Assembly: GCA_019637645.1 (NCBI GenBank) | Contig: JAHBVH010000030.1 | Location: 1-64,000, forward strand | Reading direction: 5' to 3' | DNA: 64,000 nucleotides | Origin: Caldilineaceae bacterium | GTDB taxonomy: Bacteria > Chloroflexota > Anaerolineae > Caldilineales > Caldilineaceae | In this document: positions 1 through 8,093 of the stretch, one piece after another | How positions within the stretch are numbered: the stretch's first letter is position 1 | How the letters are laid out: every line of letters begins with the position of its first letter | The notes under the pieces: generated by a model | The model's database searches: none | Seen by the model: the letters and a program-made list of their open reading frames with translations, nothing else | What the model was told of the DNA's origin: nothing | Position numbers and translations under genes: made by a program

Positions 1-1
1 G

Positions 2-1489
2 ATGGTCGTACAAAATTCGCTCCCGCCCTACCCAGAAGCGGTGGGCGATCAATGGGCGCAGATCTGGGAGGATCATCTCAAAGCCGAGCCGTGGCTGCTG
101 CCGTGGGAATCCAACCATGTTTATAACGACTACTGGAAACAAGGGTCGCTCTGTGAAAATTATGGGGCCATTCAAGCCGCGACCTTCATGATTGGCGGCT
201 GGCGCGATGGCTATATGAACTGCAACTTGCGTTCCTTTGAAAATCTCCAATGCCCCAAGAAAGTCCTCATTGGTCCTTGGCTGCATGTCTGGCCCGATGC
301 TGGGGTGCCCGGCCCACGGATTGATCACCTGCATGAAATGGTGCGCTGGTTTGATTATTGGCTCAAGGGGATTGACAATGGTGTCACAGAAGAGCCACCG
401 GTAGCCATCTATGTACAGCAATATGACCCACCCCAGGCCGACCGTCCCCTGACCACCGGTTTCTGGCGCTATGAAACGGGTTGGCCTTTGGCGCGCCAAC
501 AGCCCACGCCTTTCTATCTAGCCGAGGCCGAGCGCCTACAAAGTGAGCTGCCAACCGCTACTGGCAACGCCACCTATGTCTATAACCCAACGGTCGGGAC
601 GAGCTTTGGCATGTTCTCGGCCGCGAGCCCCCATATTCTGCCCATGGACCAGCGGGTAGAAGATGCCTATTCGCTGAATTGGACCTCTGCCCCGTTGACT
701 GAATCGTTGGAAATCCTAGGCTATCCCGAAATCGTCGTGCAGGTCTCGGTGACGACCGATGTGGCCTTTCTCGTCGTGCGCCTGACCGATATCGCGCCCG
801 ATGGTCAAGCCGCTTTGGTGACCAAGGGCATTTTGAACCTGACCCACCGCGAATCGCACGAAATGCCGTCGCCGCTGGAACCAGGCAAAACCTATACCAT
901 CCGCTTCCTGCTCGACGCCACCAGTTGGCTCTTTGAACCAGGCCACCGCATTCGAGTCAGCATCAATGGCGCGGACTATCCCAATACGTGGCCCTCGCCC
1001 AAGCTCTATGATGGCACGATCTACTTTGGGGGCGAGCAGGCGTCCCATCTGCTGCTGCCCGTGGTCGGCCCCCAAGAACCGGCTTTGCCCACCCCCCAAT
1101 TCTTGCCGCCCTCTACGCCGCCTCCTTCAGCGATCCAAGGCTTTGGTCAGCGCCCCATCTGGCGTGTCACCCGCGACTATATGAACAACACCGCCGAGGT
1201 CTTCCTCAAGCGTGAAGGCTTTACCCGCATCAACGACCGCCTCTCGCTCACCAGCAGCGCCGAAGCGACAACCATGGTCGCGGAAAAAGAACCAGGCCAT
1301 GCCACCGTGCGCGGTCTCAGCCAAGTGACCCTGCAGTGGCCGGAACGCAACATCCACACCTGCGCCCGGGGCCAGATCCAGAGCGATGAACAGAATTTCC
1401 ACGTCACCATCCAACTCGACATCACCATGGATGGCGTTCCCTTCCACCAACGCCGCTGGATGAAGTCGATCCCGCGGCTGTTGCTGTAG
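2..1489 (+). CDS. CocE/NonD family hydrolase, 5' truncated by window edge
   Basis: C-terminal part of a serine hydrolase of the X-Pro dipeptidyl-peptidase/cocaine-esterase (S15) superfamily. The visible part holds the end of the alpha/beta-hydrolase domain: GGWRDGYMN carries the expected catalytic Asp and GPWLHVWPD the expected His. From about residue 170 comes the C-terminal jelly-roll beta domain typical of the family. The nucleophile Ser motif should lie upstream of the window, so the Met at base 2 is probably internal and the gene is partial. The family cleaves ester or amide bonds, including beta-lactam acyl side chains; the substrate here is unknown. A 19-bp hairpin lies directly after the stop. 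Confidence 0.85.
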   Translation: MVVQNSLPPYPEAVGDQWAQIWEDHLKAEPWLLPWESNHVYNDYWKQGSLCENYGAIQAATFMIGGWRDGYMNCNLRSFENLQCPKKVLIGPWLHVWPDAGVPGPRIDHLHEMVRWFDYWLKGIDNGVTEEPPVAIYVQQYDPPQADRPLTTGFWRYETGWPLARQQPTPFYLAEAERLQSELPTATGNATYVYNPTVGTSFGMFSAASPHILPMDQRVEDAYSLNWTSAPLTESLEILGYPEIVVQVSVTTDVAFLVVRLTDIAPDGQAALVTKGILNLTHRESHEMPSPLEPGKTYTIRFLLDATSWLFEPGHRIRVSINGADYPNTWPSPKLYDGTIYFGGEQASHLLLPVVGPQEPALPTPQFLPPSTPPPSAIQGFGQRPIWRVTRDYMNNTAEVFLKREGFTRINDRLSLTSSAEATTMVAEKEPGHATVRGLSQVTLQWPERNIHTCARGQIQSDEQNFHVTIQLDITMDGVPFHQRRWMKSIPRLLL

Positions 1490-1496
1490 GAGAGAG

Positions 1497-1544
1497 GTCA
1501 GGGGTCAGAGGTCAGAGGCTGTCTTCTGACCTCTGACCCCTGAC
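1497..1544. terminator. 19-bp inverted repeat after the CocE-like gene
   Basis: Arms 1497-1515 and 1526-1544 are perfectly complementary (built on repeats of GTCAGAG/GTCAGGG) with a 10-nt loop. It starts a few bases after the stop codon at 1489. There is no clean T-tract, so it could be a terminator, an mRNA-stabilising hairpin or a small repeat element. Confidence 0.55.
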
Positions 1545-1610
1545 TTCTGACCTCTATCCCAAACTCTCCGCAATTTTGGTCAAGCCAATCTCCTCTCTCT
1601 CTGCTATCAT

Positions 1611-2567
1611 GTGCTGTATATGGAATCTACGTCACGGCACACACCAAACCAACCGCTGGATCCACTGACCCATTGGGTGGGTGGCAATCTACAGGAAGCT
1701 GTCGATGGCGCGGCGCTAGCCGAAGCGGCCCACTACAGCCGCTTTCACTTTCTGCGGCTCTTCCGCGCACGGACGGGCGAGACGCCGGTGGACTGTCGGC
1801 GGCGGCTCTTGCTCGAGCGCGCCGGTTATCAGTTGCGCCATACCACACAGCCGATCACCGCGATTGCCTGGGAAGCCCATTTCGATTCGTTGGAGGGTTT
1901 CTCGCGCGCCTTTCGCAAAGCCTTTGGTGTTTCGCCCAGTCACTATCGCCGATTGGAGCCGCTGAGTTGGTTGCTCGCCGCGCCCAATGATATCCATTAT
2001 GATCCAGTGGTCGGCGCGGCCATGCGCCTGGCCCAAACGCGCACACAAGGAGGAAAAATGGACTTGACGGATCGGTTGATCGAGCACGACCTATGGCTGA
2101 CCCGCCGTCTGTTGGCCGCGGCCAGCACCTTGACTGACGCGCAATTAGACGCGCCCCTGCCCCAACCTGAACATCCCGTTACCTTTGAAGCGCCCGAAAA
2201 AACCTTGCGCGAGGTGCTCACCCGCATGGTCTTTACCAAAGAGGTCTGGGTGGCGGCGATCCAAGGCCGCCCGCTGCCCGACGCGACGGATGCGTCCATT
2301 GCGCGGTTGCAGCAGCGCATGGAAGCGGCCTATGGTGAGTTCAAGGCGCTGGTGCAGCAGGTGGGACAGCAAGCGCTTTGGGATACCGAGTTTGTGGACA
2401 TGCTTTGTGAACCGCCCGAGACCTTTACCTATGGGGGGATGATTGCGCATGTGGTGACCTTTGCGGCCTATCGGCGCACTGCTGCGCTACGGGCTTTTGC
2501 TGGGCTGGGGGTAACCACTCTTGGCTATGGCGATCCCATTGAATGGGAAATGTCTTTAATACCCTAG
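1611..2567 (+). CDS. AraC-type HTH / DinB-like two-domain protein
   Basis: Residues about 20-110 are an AraC/XylS DNA-binding domain with two helix-turn-helices (HYSRFHFLRLFRARTGETP; FSRAFRKAFGVSPSHYRR). Residues about 150-318 form a four-helix DinB/DfsB-like domain. The start may be GTG 1611 or ATG 1620. A strong in-frame Shine-Dalgarno AAGGAGG at 2047-2053 sits 4 bases before ATG 2058, exactly where the DinB-like domain begins (MDLTDRL), so a separate DinB-only protein may also be made. The SDR gene follows 26 bp after the stop, suggesting co-transcription. The fusion probably acts as a transcription factor with a sensing domain; its ligand is unknown. Confidence 0.8.
   Translation: MLYMESTSRHTPNQPLDPLTHWVGGNLQEAVDGAALAEAAHYSRFHFLRLFRARTGETPVDCRRRLLLERAGYQLRHTTQPITAIAWEAHFDSLEGFSRAFRKAFGVSPSHYRRLEPLSWLLAAPNDIHYDPVVGAAMRLAQTRTQGGKMDLTDRLIEHDLWLTRRLLAAASTLTDAQLDAPLPQPEHPVTFEAPEKTLREVLTRMVFTKEVWVAAIQGRPLPDATDASIARLQQRMEAAYGEFKALVQQVGQQALWDTEFVDMLCEPPETFTYGGMIAHVVTFAAYRRTAALRAFAGLGVTTLGYGDPIEWEMSLIP
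2047..2060 (+). promoter_or_regulatory. Internal ribosome binding site and start codon
   Basis: AAGGAGG followed after AAAA by an in-frame ATG (2058-2060) inside the AraC/DinB reading frame, at the domain boundary. It is a closer match to the consensus Shine-Dalgarno than anything before the main start at 1611/1620. Confidence 0.65.
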
Positions 2568-2593
2568 TGGAACAAGCAAATAAGGAGAGCATA

Positions 2594-3490
2594 ATGAAAC
2601 CATTAGCTGGCAAAGTGGCCGTGGTGGCCGGTGCGACGCGTGGTGCTGGGCGGGCAATCGCCGTCGAACTTGGGGCCGCAGGGGCCACGGTTTATTGCAC
2701 CGGGCGCAGTGTGCGCGGCGCACCTTCTGATCTACAGCGCGCAGAAACGATCGATGAAACGGCTGAGTTGGTGACAGCCCAAGGCGGGATCGGCATTGCT
2801 GTGCAGGTGGATCATAGCCAACCCACAGCAGTCGCGGCCTTCTTCCAACGGGTTGCCGTGGAACAACAAAGTCAATTGGATATCCTAGTCAACGATGTCT
2901 GGGGTGGGGAAAGCTTGATGGAATGGAAGCCCTTTTGGGAACTGGACATCGACCGAGCCATTACGATGATCCAACGCGCGGTCTTTACCCATCTGATCAC
3001 CAGCCGCTATGGGGTGCCACTCATGGTACCACGCAATTCCGGCCTCATTATCGAAATCACCGACGGCGATTCTCTGACCTATCGTGGGAACATCGCTTAT
3101 GATCTGGCGAAGACTGCGGTCATTCGCCTTGCCCTGGCCCAAGCCGAGGATCTCAAAGCCAAGGGGCTGGACGGCATCACGGCCCTCGCCCTCACCCCTG
3201 GCTTTCTGCGCTCGGAACAGATGCTCGACCACTTTGGCGTCACCGCGGCCACCTGGCGCGATGCGATCCAACAAGATCCTTATTTCGCCAGCAGTGAAAC
3301 GCCCCACTATATTGGTCGAGCCGTCGTGGCTTTGGCTACTGATCCAAATATTCATCAGAAGCGTGGTCAAGCCTTTGCCACTTGGACCTTATCCGATGAA
3401 TACGACTTCACCGATCTAGACGGCAGCCGCCCACACTGGGGGCGCTTCTTTGCCGAAATGCAGGCGAAACAGCAGCCTGCTGTGCTATAA
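2594..3490 (+). CDS. SDR family NAD(P)-dependent oxidoreductase
   Basis: Classical short-chain dehydrogenase of 298 residues. The N-terminal Rossmann motif GATRGAGRAIA fits TGxxxGxG; ILVND resembles the NNAG region; YDLAK carries the catalytic Tyr and Lys with an upstream Asp-Ser (DGDS) in the Ser position. The start ATG 2594 is preceded by AAGGAGAGC; a longer frame to 2543 overlaps the preceding gene and has no ribosome site. It is probably co-transcribed with the AraC/DinB gene. Substrate unknown. The stop codon overlaps the -10 element of the next gene. Confidence 0.88.
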   Translation: MKPLAGKVAVVAGATRGAGRAIAVELGAAGATVYCTGRSVRGAPSDLQRAETIDETAELVTAQGGIGIAVQVDHSQPTAVAAFFQRVAVEQQSQLDILVNDVWGGESLMEWKPFWELDIDRAITMIQRAVFTHLITSRYGVPLMVPRNSGLIIEITDGDSLTYRGNIAYDLAKTAVIRLALAQAEDLKAKGLDGITALALTPGFLRSEQMLDHFGVTAATWRDAIQQDPYFASSETPHYIGRAVVALATDPNIHQKRGQAFATWTLSDEYDFTDLDGSRPHWGRFFAEMQAKQQPAVL

Positions 3491-3491
3491 T
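3483..3491 (+). promoter_or_regulatory. Extended -10 promoter overlapping SDR stop codon
   Basis: TGCTATAAT (extended -10) spans the TAA stop of the SDR gene. The predicted start of transcription is about 3498, some 35 bases before the next start codon. No clear -35 is visible, which extended -10 promoters tolerate. Confidence 0.5.
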
Positions 3492-3533
3492 CGTCTAGCG
3501 CACTCGGCAGGATAAGGGTAGAAGGGAAGAACA

Positions 3534-4112
3534 TTGGCAGAAAAGAGCGTAATCGTTTGGTGGCGCTTTGGCAAGGAACATGGCGAGGGGCAAGGTTTTC
3601 GCCTGAATCCCCAGTCGGTTATCGACCATCATCTCGATACGAAAGTCGCCCAGGCGCGTCAGACGCCAGCGGACCAGTGGCGCTGGTGGTCTAACGGCAA
3701 GCTGCTGGTTGAGCGTCCCGACCCAACAGGCTATGGCTACGCTGCCGACACACGGATCTACTATCTGGTTGAGCAGGGTCTGACGATCATTGAGAATATC
3801 CACCTGCCGCCGCCACGGTCAGCGTGGACTTGGTATATTCACTTGGCGGATATTGCGTATGATCACCAACGTCACTGTTGGGTGAGCCAAGATCTCTTTT
3901 GCGATATTCTGTGGACAGCCGACGGCCAGCGCTACCATCTGCTGGATCTCGCCGATGTCGGTCATGCCTTGCGACTGGGTTTGCTGACAGCGGAAAGGGC
4001 CGCTCGGTTGTTGACCCGTACTGACCAACTACTCGCTCTCATTGCTCAAGGTCAATTTCCGTTGCCAGCTGTGGAAGAAGCACGAGATCTCTGTCGCCAA
4101 CTGGGCTGGTAA
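3534..4112 (+). CDS. DUF402 domain-containing protein
   Basis: 192-residue soluble protein. The middle (TRIYYLVEQGLTIIENIHLP, WTWYIHLADI, DLFCDILWTADG, HLLDLADV) matches the conserved core of DUF402 proteins, a beta-rich fold that includes FomD-like nucleoside-diphosphatase relatives. The start is TTG 3534, preceded by GAAGGGAAG. It has its own extended -10 promoter and ends in a strong hairpin terminator. Exact biochemical role unknown. Confidence 0.75.
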   Translation: MAEKSVIVWWRFGKEHGEGQGFRLNPQSVIDHHLDTKVAQARQTPADQWRWWSNGKLLVERPDPTGYGYAADTRIYYLVEQGLTIIENIHLPPPRSAWTWYIHLADIAYDHQRHCWVSQDLFCDILWTADGQRYHLLDLADVGHALRLGLLTAERAARLLTRTDQLLALIAQGQFPLPAVEEARDLCRQLGW

Positions 4113-4140
4113 GGCTCACCAAGCCAATCTTCAAAACAAA

Positions 4141-4181
4141 AAAGTGGGTAACGCCATGATCGCCATGGCGTTACCCACTTT
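4141..4181. terminator. Rho-independent terminator after DUF402 gene
   Basis: Perfect 18-bp inverted repeat (4141-4158 and 4164-4181, loop ATCGC), preceded by an A-rich tract and ending in TTTT, 28 bases after the stop of the DUF402-like gene. Arms end in AAAGTGGG/CCCACTTT. Confidence 0.85.
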
Positions 4182-4472
4182 TCGTTTGCCCAGCAATCCC
4201 ATGGCAACGTCAGACTTAGCGTAACTTTGTCATCTTCTTGAGTGGTTTTTGTCATGGTGGCCTGTGATTTCTTATGCCATACTGCCTAGCAGGCCAGCCT
4301 GCCGTATGGCTGTCCCTGGTGTGGCGCTTCAGGTTGTACCGTTTAGGGTTGTGTCAGCTTGGCGCGTGTGGTTGTTGAAGGTCCTTGGCTGCTGAAGGCC
4401 CATGAGAGAGGGGACGTGGGCAAAGAGCAGCCGCCAATCCGCCCGGATGACACCCGATCAACAGGAGGCGTG
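4182..4472. other. Intergenic stretch with weak hairpin
   Basis: No gene is evident. A 7-bp inverted repeat GCCATAC/GTATGGC lies at 4276-4282 and 4304-4310. The rest is a likely leader for the small membrane gene at 4473. Confidence 0.4.
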
Positions 4473-4667
4473 ATGGACCTATCGCTTATGTTGTTTCATC
4501 TTGGGTCATTCCTGCTAGGAATGACCGCTGCGGCGGCACTATTGTTTCGCGCTGCGAGTCGTAAAGGGGCAGATGGCGCAGAAAATTGTTTAGGTATCGT
4601 GATCTGTATCAGTGGGATTGGCCTGGCGACTTTATGTTACGTTGCTGCCACCAGGCTATTCATATGA
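4473..4667 (+). CDS. Small hypothetical membrane protein (64 aa)
   Basis: Start ATG 4473 is chosen for the ACAGGAGGCG ribosome site just upstream; the longer open frame back to 4359 lacks one. The protein has two hydrophobic segments (residues about 3-24 and 40-62) separated by a short charged loop with SRKGADGAE. No family recognised. Another small membrane protein follows 80 bp downstream, so they may share a transcript. Confidence 0.6.
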   Translation: MDLSLMLFHLGSFLLGMTAAAALLFRAASRKGADGAENCLGIVICISGIGLATLCYVAATRLFI

Positions 4668-4746
4668 AACGGTAACGACCGGCTAGGCACCTACTTGGTA
4701 GGTGAACAAGTTGTCAATACCTCTTGTGAAAAGGAGACAAGACCCT

Positions 4747-4980
4747 ATGAACAGTGAACCGGAAAACAGAGTAGAAATGCGCTCTGGTGGCCCTATGGGC
4801 AATCTCTTCCTTGGCCTTCTCTTTGGCCTTGTCCTCTTGTTCTTTGAACGTCGAGCACAAGTACCCGCAACCGTTGGGGGACAGGCACCGCAACAGCCTC
4901 GTGGCTGGGGACGGACTTGGTTGTTGCTTGGCCTAGCGTTGGGCCTCTTTGCCTTGGTCATGTGGGTGGTAGGACCATAA
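4747..4980 (+). CDS. Small hypothetical membrane protein (77 aa)
   Basis: Start ATG 4747 follows AAAAGGAGACAAG; GTG 4702 is an alternative without a ribosome site. Two predicted membrane helices (residues about 17-33 and 58-75) flank a positively charged, Gln/Pro-rich loop. Acidic N-terminus (NSEPENRVE). Family not recognised. Confidence 0.6.
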   Translation: MNSEPENRVEMRSGGPMGNLFLGLLFGLVLLFFERRAQVPATVGGQAPQQPRGWGRTWLLLGLALGLFALVMWVVGP

Positions 4981-5002
4981 GGCTAATGGGCTAGACGGAA
5001 TA

Positions 5003-5110
5003 CGCCAACGCCGAGAGAGCTGACAGGTTTGGAAAACCTTGACATCTGGTTGGCTCTGTGGTTCCCACAACCGCCAACGCCAGACGCTGTCAGCTCTCTC
5101 GGCGTTGGCG
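5003..5110. repeat. Hairpin repeat element, copy A (24-bp arms)
   Basis: Perfect inverted repeat: 5003-5026 pairs with 5087-5110, enclosing 60 bp. The interior has GTTTGGAAAACCTTG and GTGGTTCCCACAACCGCCAA, both shared with a second copy at 24868-24958 whose arms differ. The right arm runs into the convergent gene at 5090-6016 and encodes its last residues and stop. Size and structure fit a small REP/MITE-like mobile repeat; it may also terminate transcription from both sides. Confidence 0.8.
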
Positions 5111-6016
5111 CCACACCTGCCGTAACCGTGTTACCCCCATGGCGACACCTGCTGCGCTCAAAAGAATCACTCCTTGGAAGGCCGGGTTGGTGGCAAAGAA
5201 GTTGGCCGCATTGCTGATGTAGCGATAGGCTGGTGGTGTAGCCAAGGTGTAATGGAGCACTGGCAAGAGCAGATAGCTCAAGCCGAGGCCGCTGGCTACG
5301 AGGGCTTGCGCTGTGGGGACAGGAAGCCGTCGCCATTGGCGCAAACCGCTCATGAGCCCTAGCCAAATAAGGCCGCCGACCAAGCTAATGCTCACGACCA
5401 ACAGCGCGGTCGGCAGGGGGATCACTCCCTGGCTGGGCAATTCAAGGGTTCGGAGCAGCAGCAAGCAAGGCAGCAGGCCCATGCCATCGGCCACCAACCA
5501 AAGCAGGTCGCGGGGACGGGTGGCCGCCCACGCACCCGGCAACAGCGCAAGGTAGAGCCCGGCCAAGGTGCTGGCAACACAGTGGAGCGCTAGCCCCAAA
5601 GGGAGTGTTGGCGTGTTACGGGTCATGGTAATCCAGAGAATCCCCACGGTTACCGGCACGCTGCACCACAGCCAGAGTTGCCAAGCTGGCGGCACCACCG
5701 GAACCCGTTGCTGCCAACGAGCTACCAACCCTCCCATCCACTGGATAGCTGTATAGCCAATCATCACCACGCCCGCGGCCACCAAACCAGCCATCCAATA
5801 GCGGCTGCTGGTGATGGCATCGAAAGGCTGGGTCAGAGGGATGCGCTGGGCAACGTGACCATAGAGAAAAATGGCATAGCGATCCGCAACGGCGAACCAA
5901 TAATAGAAAAGGCCAAGCACCAGCAGTACCAACGGAACTGCTTCCCACCGGGCGCGTCGGCCAAGCGAGGTAGCTAAGATGGGGGAGATAGCGACTTCTG
6001 ATTGAGGAATCGTCAT
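5090..6016 (-). CDS. Multipass membrane protein of unknown function
   Basis: 308 residues with about eight hydrophobic segments (for example VPLVLLVLGLFYYWFAV near residue 27, VAAGVVMIGYTAI near 80, and a last one near 284-297). No catalytic motif or named family recognised. The C-terminal codons (RQRRES and stop) lie inside the right arm of the hairpin repeat at 5003-5110, so the original tail was probably altered by its insertion. Transcribed divergently from nothing; the GH127 gene lies 13 bp upstream on the same strand, so they probably form one transcript. Confidence 0.7.
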   Translation of the reverse strand: MTIPQSEVAISPILATSLGRRARWEAVPLVLLVLGLFYYWFAVADRYAIFLYGHVAQRIPLTQPFDAITSSRYWMAGLVAAGVVMIGYTAIQWMGGLVARWQQRVPVVPPAWQLWLWCSVPVTVGILWITMTRNTPTLPLGLALHCVASTLAGLYLALLPGAWAATRPRDLLWLVADGMGLLPCLLLLRTLELPSQGVIPLPTALLVVSISLVGGLIWLGLMSGLRQWRRLPVPTAQALVASGLGLSYLLLPVLHYTLATPPAYRYISNAANFFATNPAFQGVILLSAAGVAMGVTRLRQVWRQRRES

Positions 6017-6029
6017 GTTTGTCTACCTG

Positions 6030-7952
6030 TTATGCCGCGCGCGTAACCCAAACGGCCATTTCTCCTACCCCCCGGTGGGCCCAGGCATAATAGGGGATGA
6101 AGGTAAGCCGCCCGGTTGGCTGTTGGGCCTCGATCACGGTGACACCATTAAGCAGAGCGGGGTGGAAGGCTGTGGTCAACGCAGCTTGATCCGCTAGCGC
6201 GCTCTTCAAAACCTGACCTTGATTGTCGATCGCTTCGGCACAGTAGACCAGCGGCCCCCGCTCCAGCGCCACTTTGCCAACATTCTCCGCCACAGCCGGA
6301 TGGCAAACCACGCGGCGGACAGGCATGGGCAAGGTCAAGCGCACCACATCGCCGGGCGACCAAGTACGGTGAAGGATAGCATAGCCTTGCTCCAGCGTCA
6401 GTGCTACCGGCGCACCGTTGACCGTGAGCTGAAGCGCCGCGGGCTTTGCCTCATCACCCGCTGTCACATAGTGGTAGAGATCGCTAGGAACCGGCGTCCC
6501 TTGCGCCCACCCTGGGATGCGCACACAGAGGGTGAAGGTGGTTGGTGCTTGGGGTTCGAGCGTGATCTGGATCGTCTCTGCCCAAGGGTAGTTTGTGCTT
6601 TGGGTGATCTGGACAGGGATACCCTGAATAGCTATAGTGGTTTGACTGCTGATGAAGAGGTTGACGTAGAGCCGCTCTGCATGTTGCGCATAGAGATAGC
6701 CGCCCAAGGAAGGGAAGAGACGCACAACATTGGTTGGGCAGCAAGAACAGCCAAACCAAGGCATGCGCACCAGCGAATCTTCGCGATTAAAGCGCAATTC
6801 GCCATCAAAGGCCAGCGGATTGACATAGAAGAAGCGATCCCCGCTAAAGGCAATGCCCGCCAGGAAGCCGTTGTAGAGCGAGCGCTCCAAGACATCGATA
6901 TATTTGGCCTCGCCATGTAATTGGAACATGCGCTGATTCCAAAAGACATTGGCAATGGCGGCGCAAGTCTCGTTATACGCGGTGGCATTGGGCAGCTCAT
7001 AATTAGCGCCAAAGGCTTCCCCATGGGGTCGTGCTCCAATCCCGCCCGTCAGATACAATTTCTTGCTTACCACATTTTCCCAGATCCGGTCAATCGCATC
7101 AATATAGGCTTGGGTGCCTGTCAACGCCGCCACATCGGCCATGCCGCTGTACATATAGACAGCCCGCACGGCATGGCCCAAGGCTTCATCCTGTTCAGTC
7201 ACGGGCCGATGATCCTGGGTATAGGCCGGGTCGCCATAGTTGCCATAGGGTTGCCGTCCCTGGTTGTAGTGGCCCCGTTCGTCCAAGAAGAAGTGGGCAA
7301 GCCGTAGATAGCGTTCGTCACTCGTGGCGTGATAGAGCTTGACCAAACCGATCTCAATCTCCTGATGGCCGGGGACATCGCGCCGTTTGTCGGGGCCAAA
7401 GACGCGATCCAGCAAGTCGGCATTTTTCAGGGCAACGTCCAACAACGTGCGTTTGCCCGTTGCCAAGTAGTGGGCCACCGCCGCTTCATAGAGGTGACCC
7501 ACATTGTAGAGTTCGTGATTGACCCGCAAATTCGACCAACGGGTTAGCCCTTCCCGGTCGGCTTGCAACTTGTCTGGTGTCCCGTTGCGTTCGGCAATGG
7601 TGCGTGCCGTATAGAGATAGCCATCGGCTTCTTGGGCCGCGGCAATACGCGCGATGAGTTCGTCGAGATAGTGGTCGAGGGCTGGATCGGGATGCAGGCT
7701 GAGCGAATAGGCTGCTCCTTCGATGATCTTAAAGACATCCGAATCATTGAAAAAGATACCTTCATGGTCGCCCGGCAGCCGCCCGGCAGCTTTGTCAAAG
7801 TTGGTCAAGCGACCGGTCTCTTCGCTCTTCTGAAAGTCATAGCCAATGGTGACCGTGCGGTTGATCTCAATGCGGGGCGACCAGAAGGCATCTTGAACGG
7901 TTACCTCGGTAAAGGGAATGGGGGTGAACTGATAGCGGACTGGTGTAGACAT
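6030..7952 (-). CDS. Glycoside hydrolase family 127 (beta-L-arabinofuranosidase-like)
   Basis: 640-residue enzyme with the (alpha/alpha)6 barrel and C-terminal beta-sandwich of GH127. The metal/catalytic residues known from HypBA1 are visible in the right spacing: Glu328 and Cys330 (YNETCAAI) and the C-x-C-C motif at Cys402, Cys404, Cys405. It should release beta-L-arabinofuranose from arabino-oligosaccharides or glycoproteins. No signal peptide, so cytoplasmic. It neighbours an MFS transporter and a GH2 enzyme, consistent with plant-type glycan use. Full length for the family. Confidence 0.93.
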   Translation of the reverse strand: MSTPVRYQFTPIPFTEVTVQDAFWSPRIEINRTVTIGYDFQKSEETGRLTNFDKAAGRLPGDHEGIFFNDSDVFKIIEGAAYSLSLHPDPALDHYLDELIARIAAAQEADGYLYTARTIAERNGTPDKLQADREGLTRWSNLRVNHELYNVGHLYEAAVAHYLATGKRTLLDVALKNADLLDRVFGPDKRRDVPGHQEIEIGLVKLYHATSDERYLRLAHFFLDERGHYNQGRQPYGNYGDPAYTQDHRPVTEQDEALGHAVRAVYMYSGMADVAALTGTQAYIDAIDRIWENVVSKKLYLTGGIGARPHGEAFGANYELPNATAYNETCAAIANVFWNQRMFQLHGEAKYIDVLERSLYNGFLAGIAFSGDRFFYVNPLAFDGELRFNREDSLVRMPWFGCSCCPTNVVRLFPSLGGYLYAQHAERLYVNLFISSQTTIAIQGIPVQITQSTNYPWAETIQITLEPQAPTTFTLCVRIPGWAQGTPVPSDLYHYVTAGDEAKPAALQLTVNGAPVALTLEQGYAILHRTWSPGDVVRLTLPMPVRRVVCHPAVAENVGKVALERGPLVYCAEAIDNQGQVLKSALADQAALTTAFHPALLNGVTVIEAQQPTGRLTFIPYYAWAHRGVGEMAVWVTRAA

Positions 7953-8093
7953 AGCGAATCATGTTTCCTTTGGTTTTGTGAAGGGCTGTGTATTGCAGTT
8001 AGGCCCTGTCGGGGAGCGGCGAAAATTTATGCTGCTTTTCAAAGATTCCCCGCCGTTCCCCGGCAGGGCTGGTGTGGCACTCTCGTTTCGGCC

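Noticed and set aside
716..1099. Antisense open frames within the CocE-like and other large genes
   Set aside because: They are shadows in GC-rich coding sequence, without ribosome sites or recognisable protein features.
5003..5110. Insertion sequence
   Set aside because: Only 108 bp with no transposase; treated as a non-autonomous hairpin repeat.
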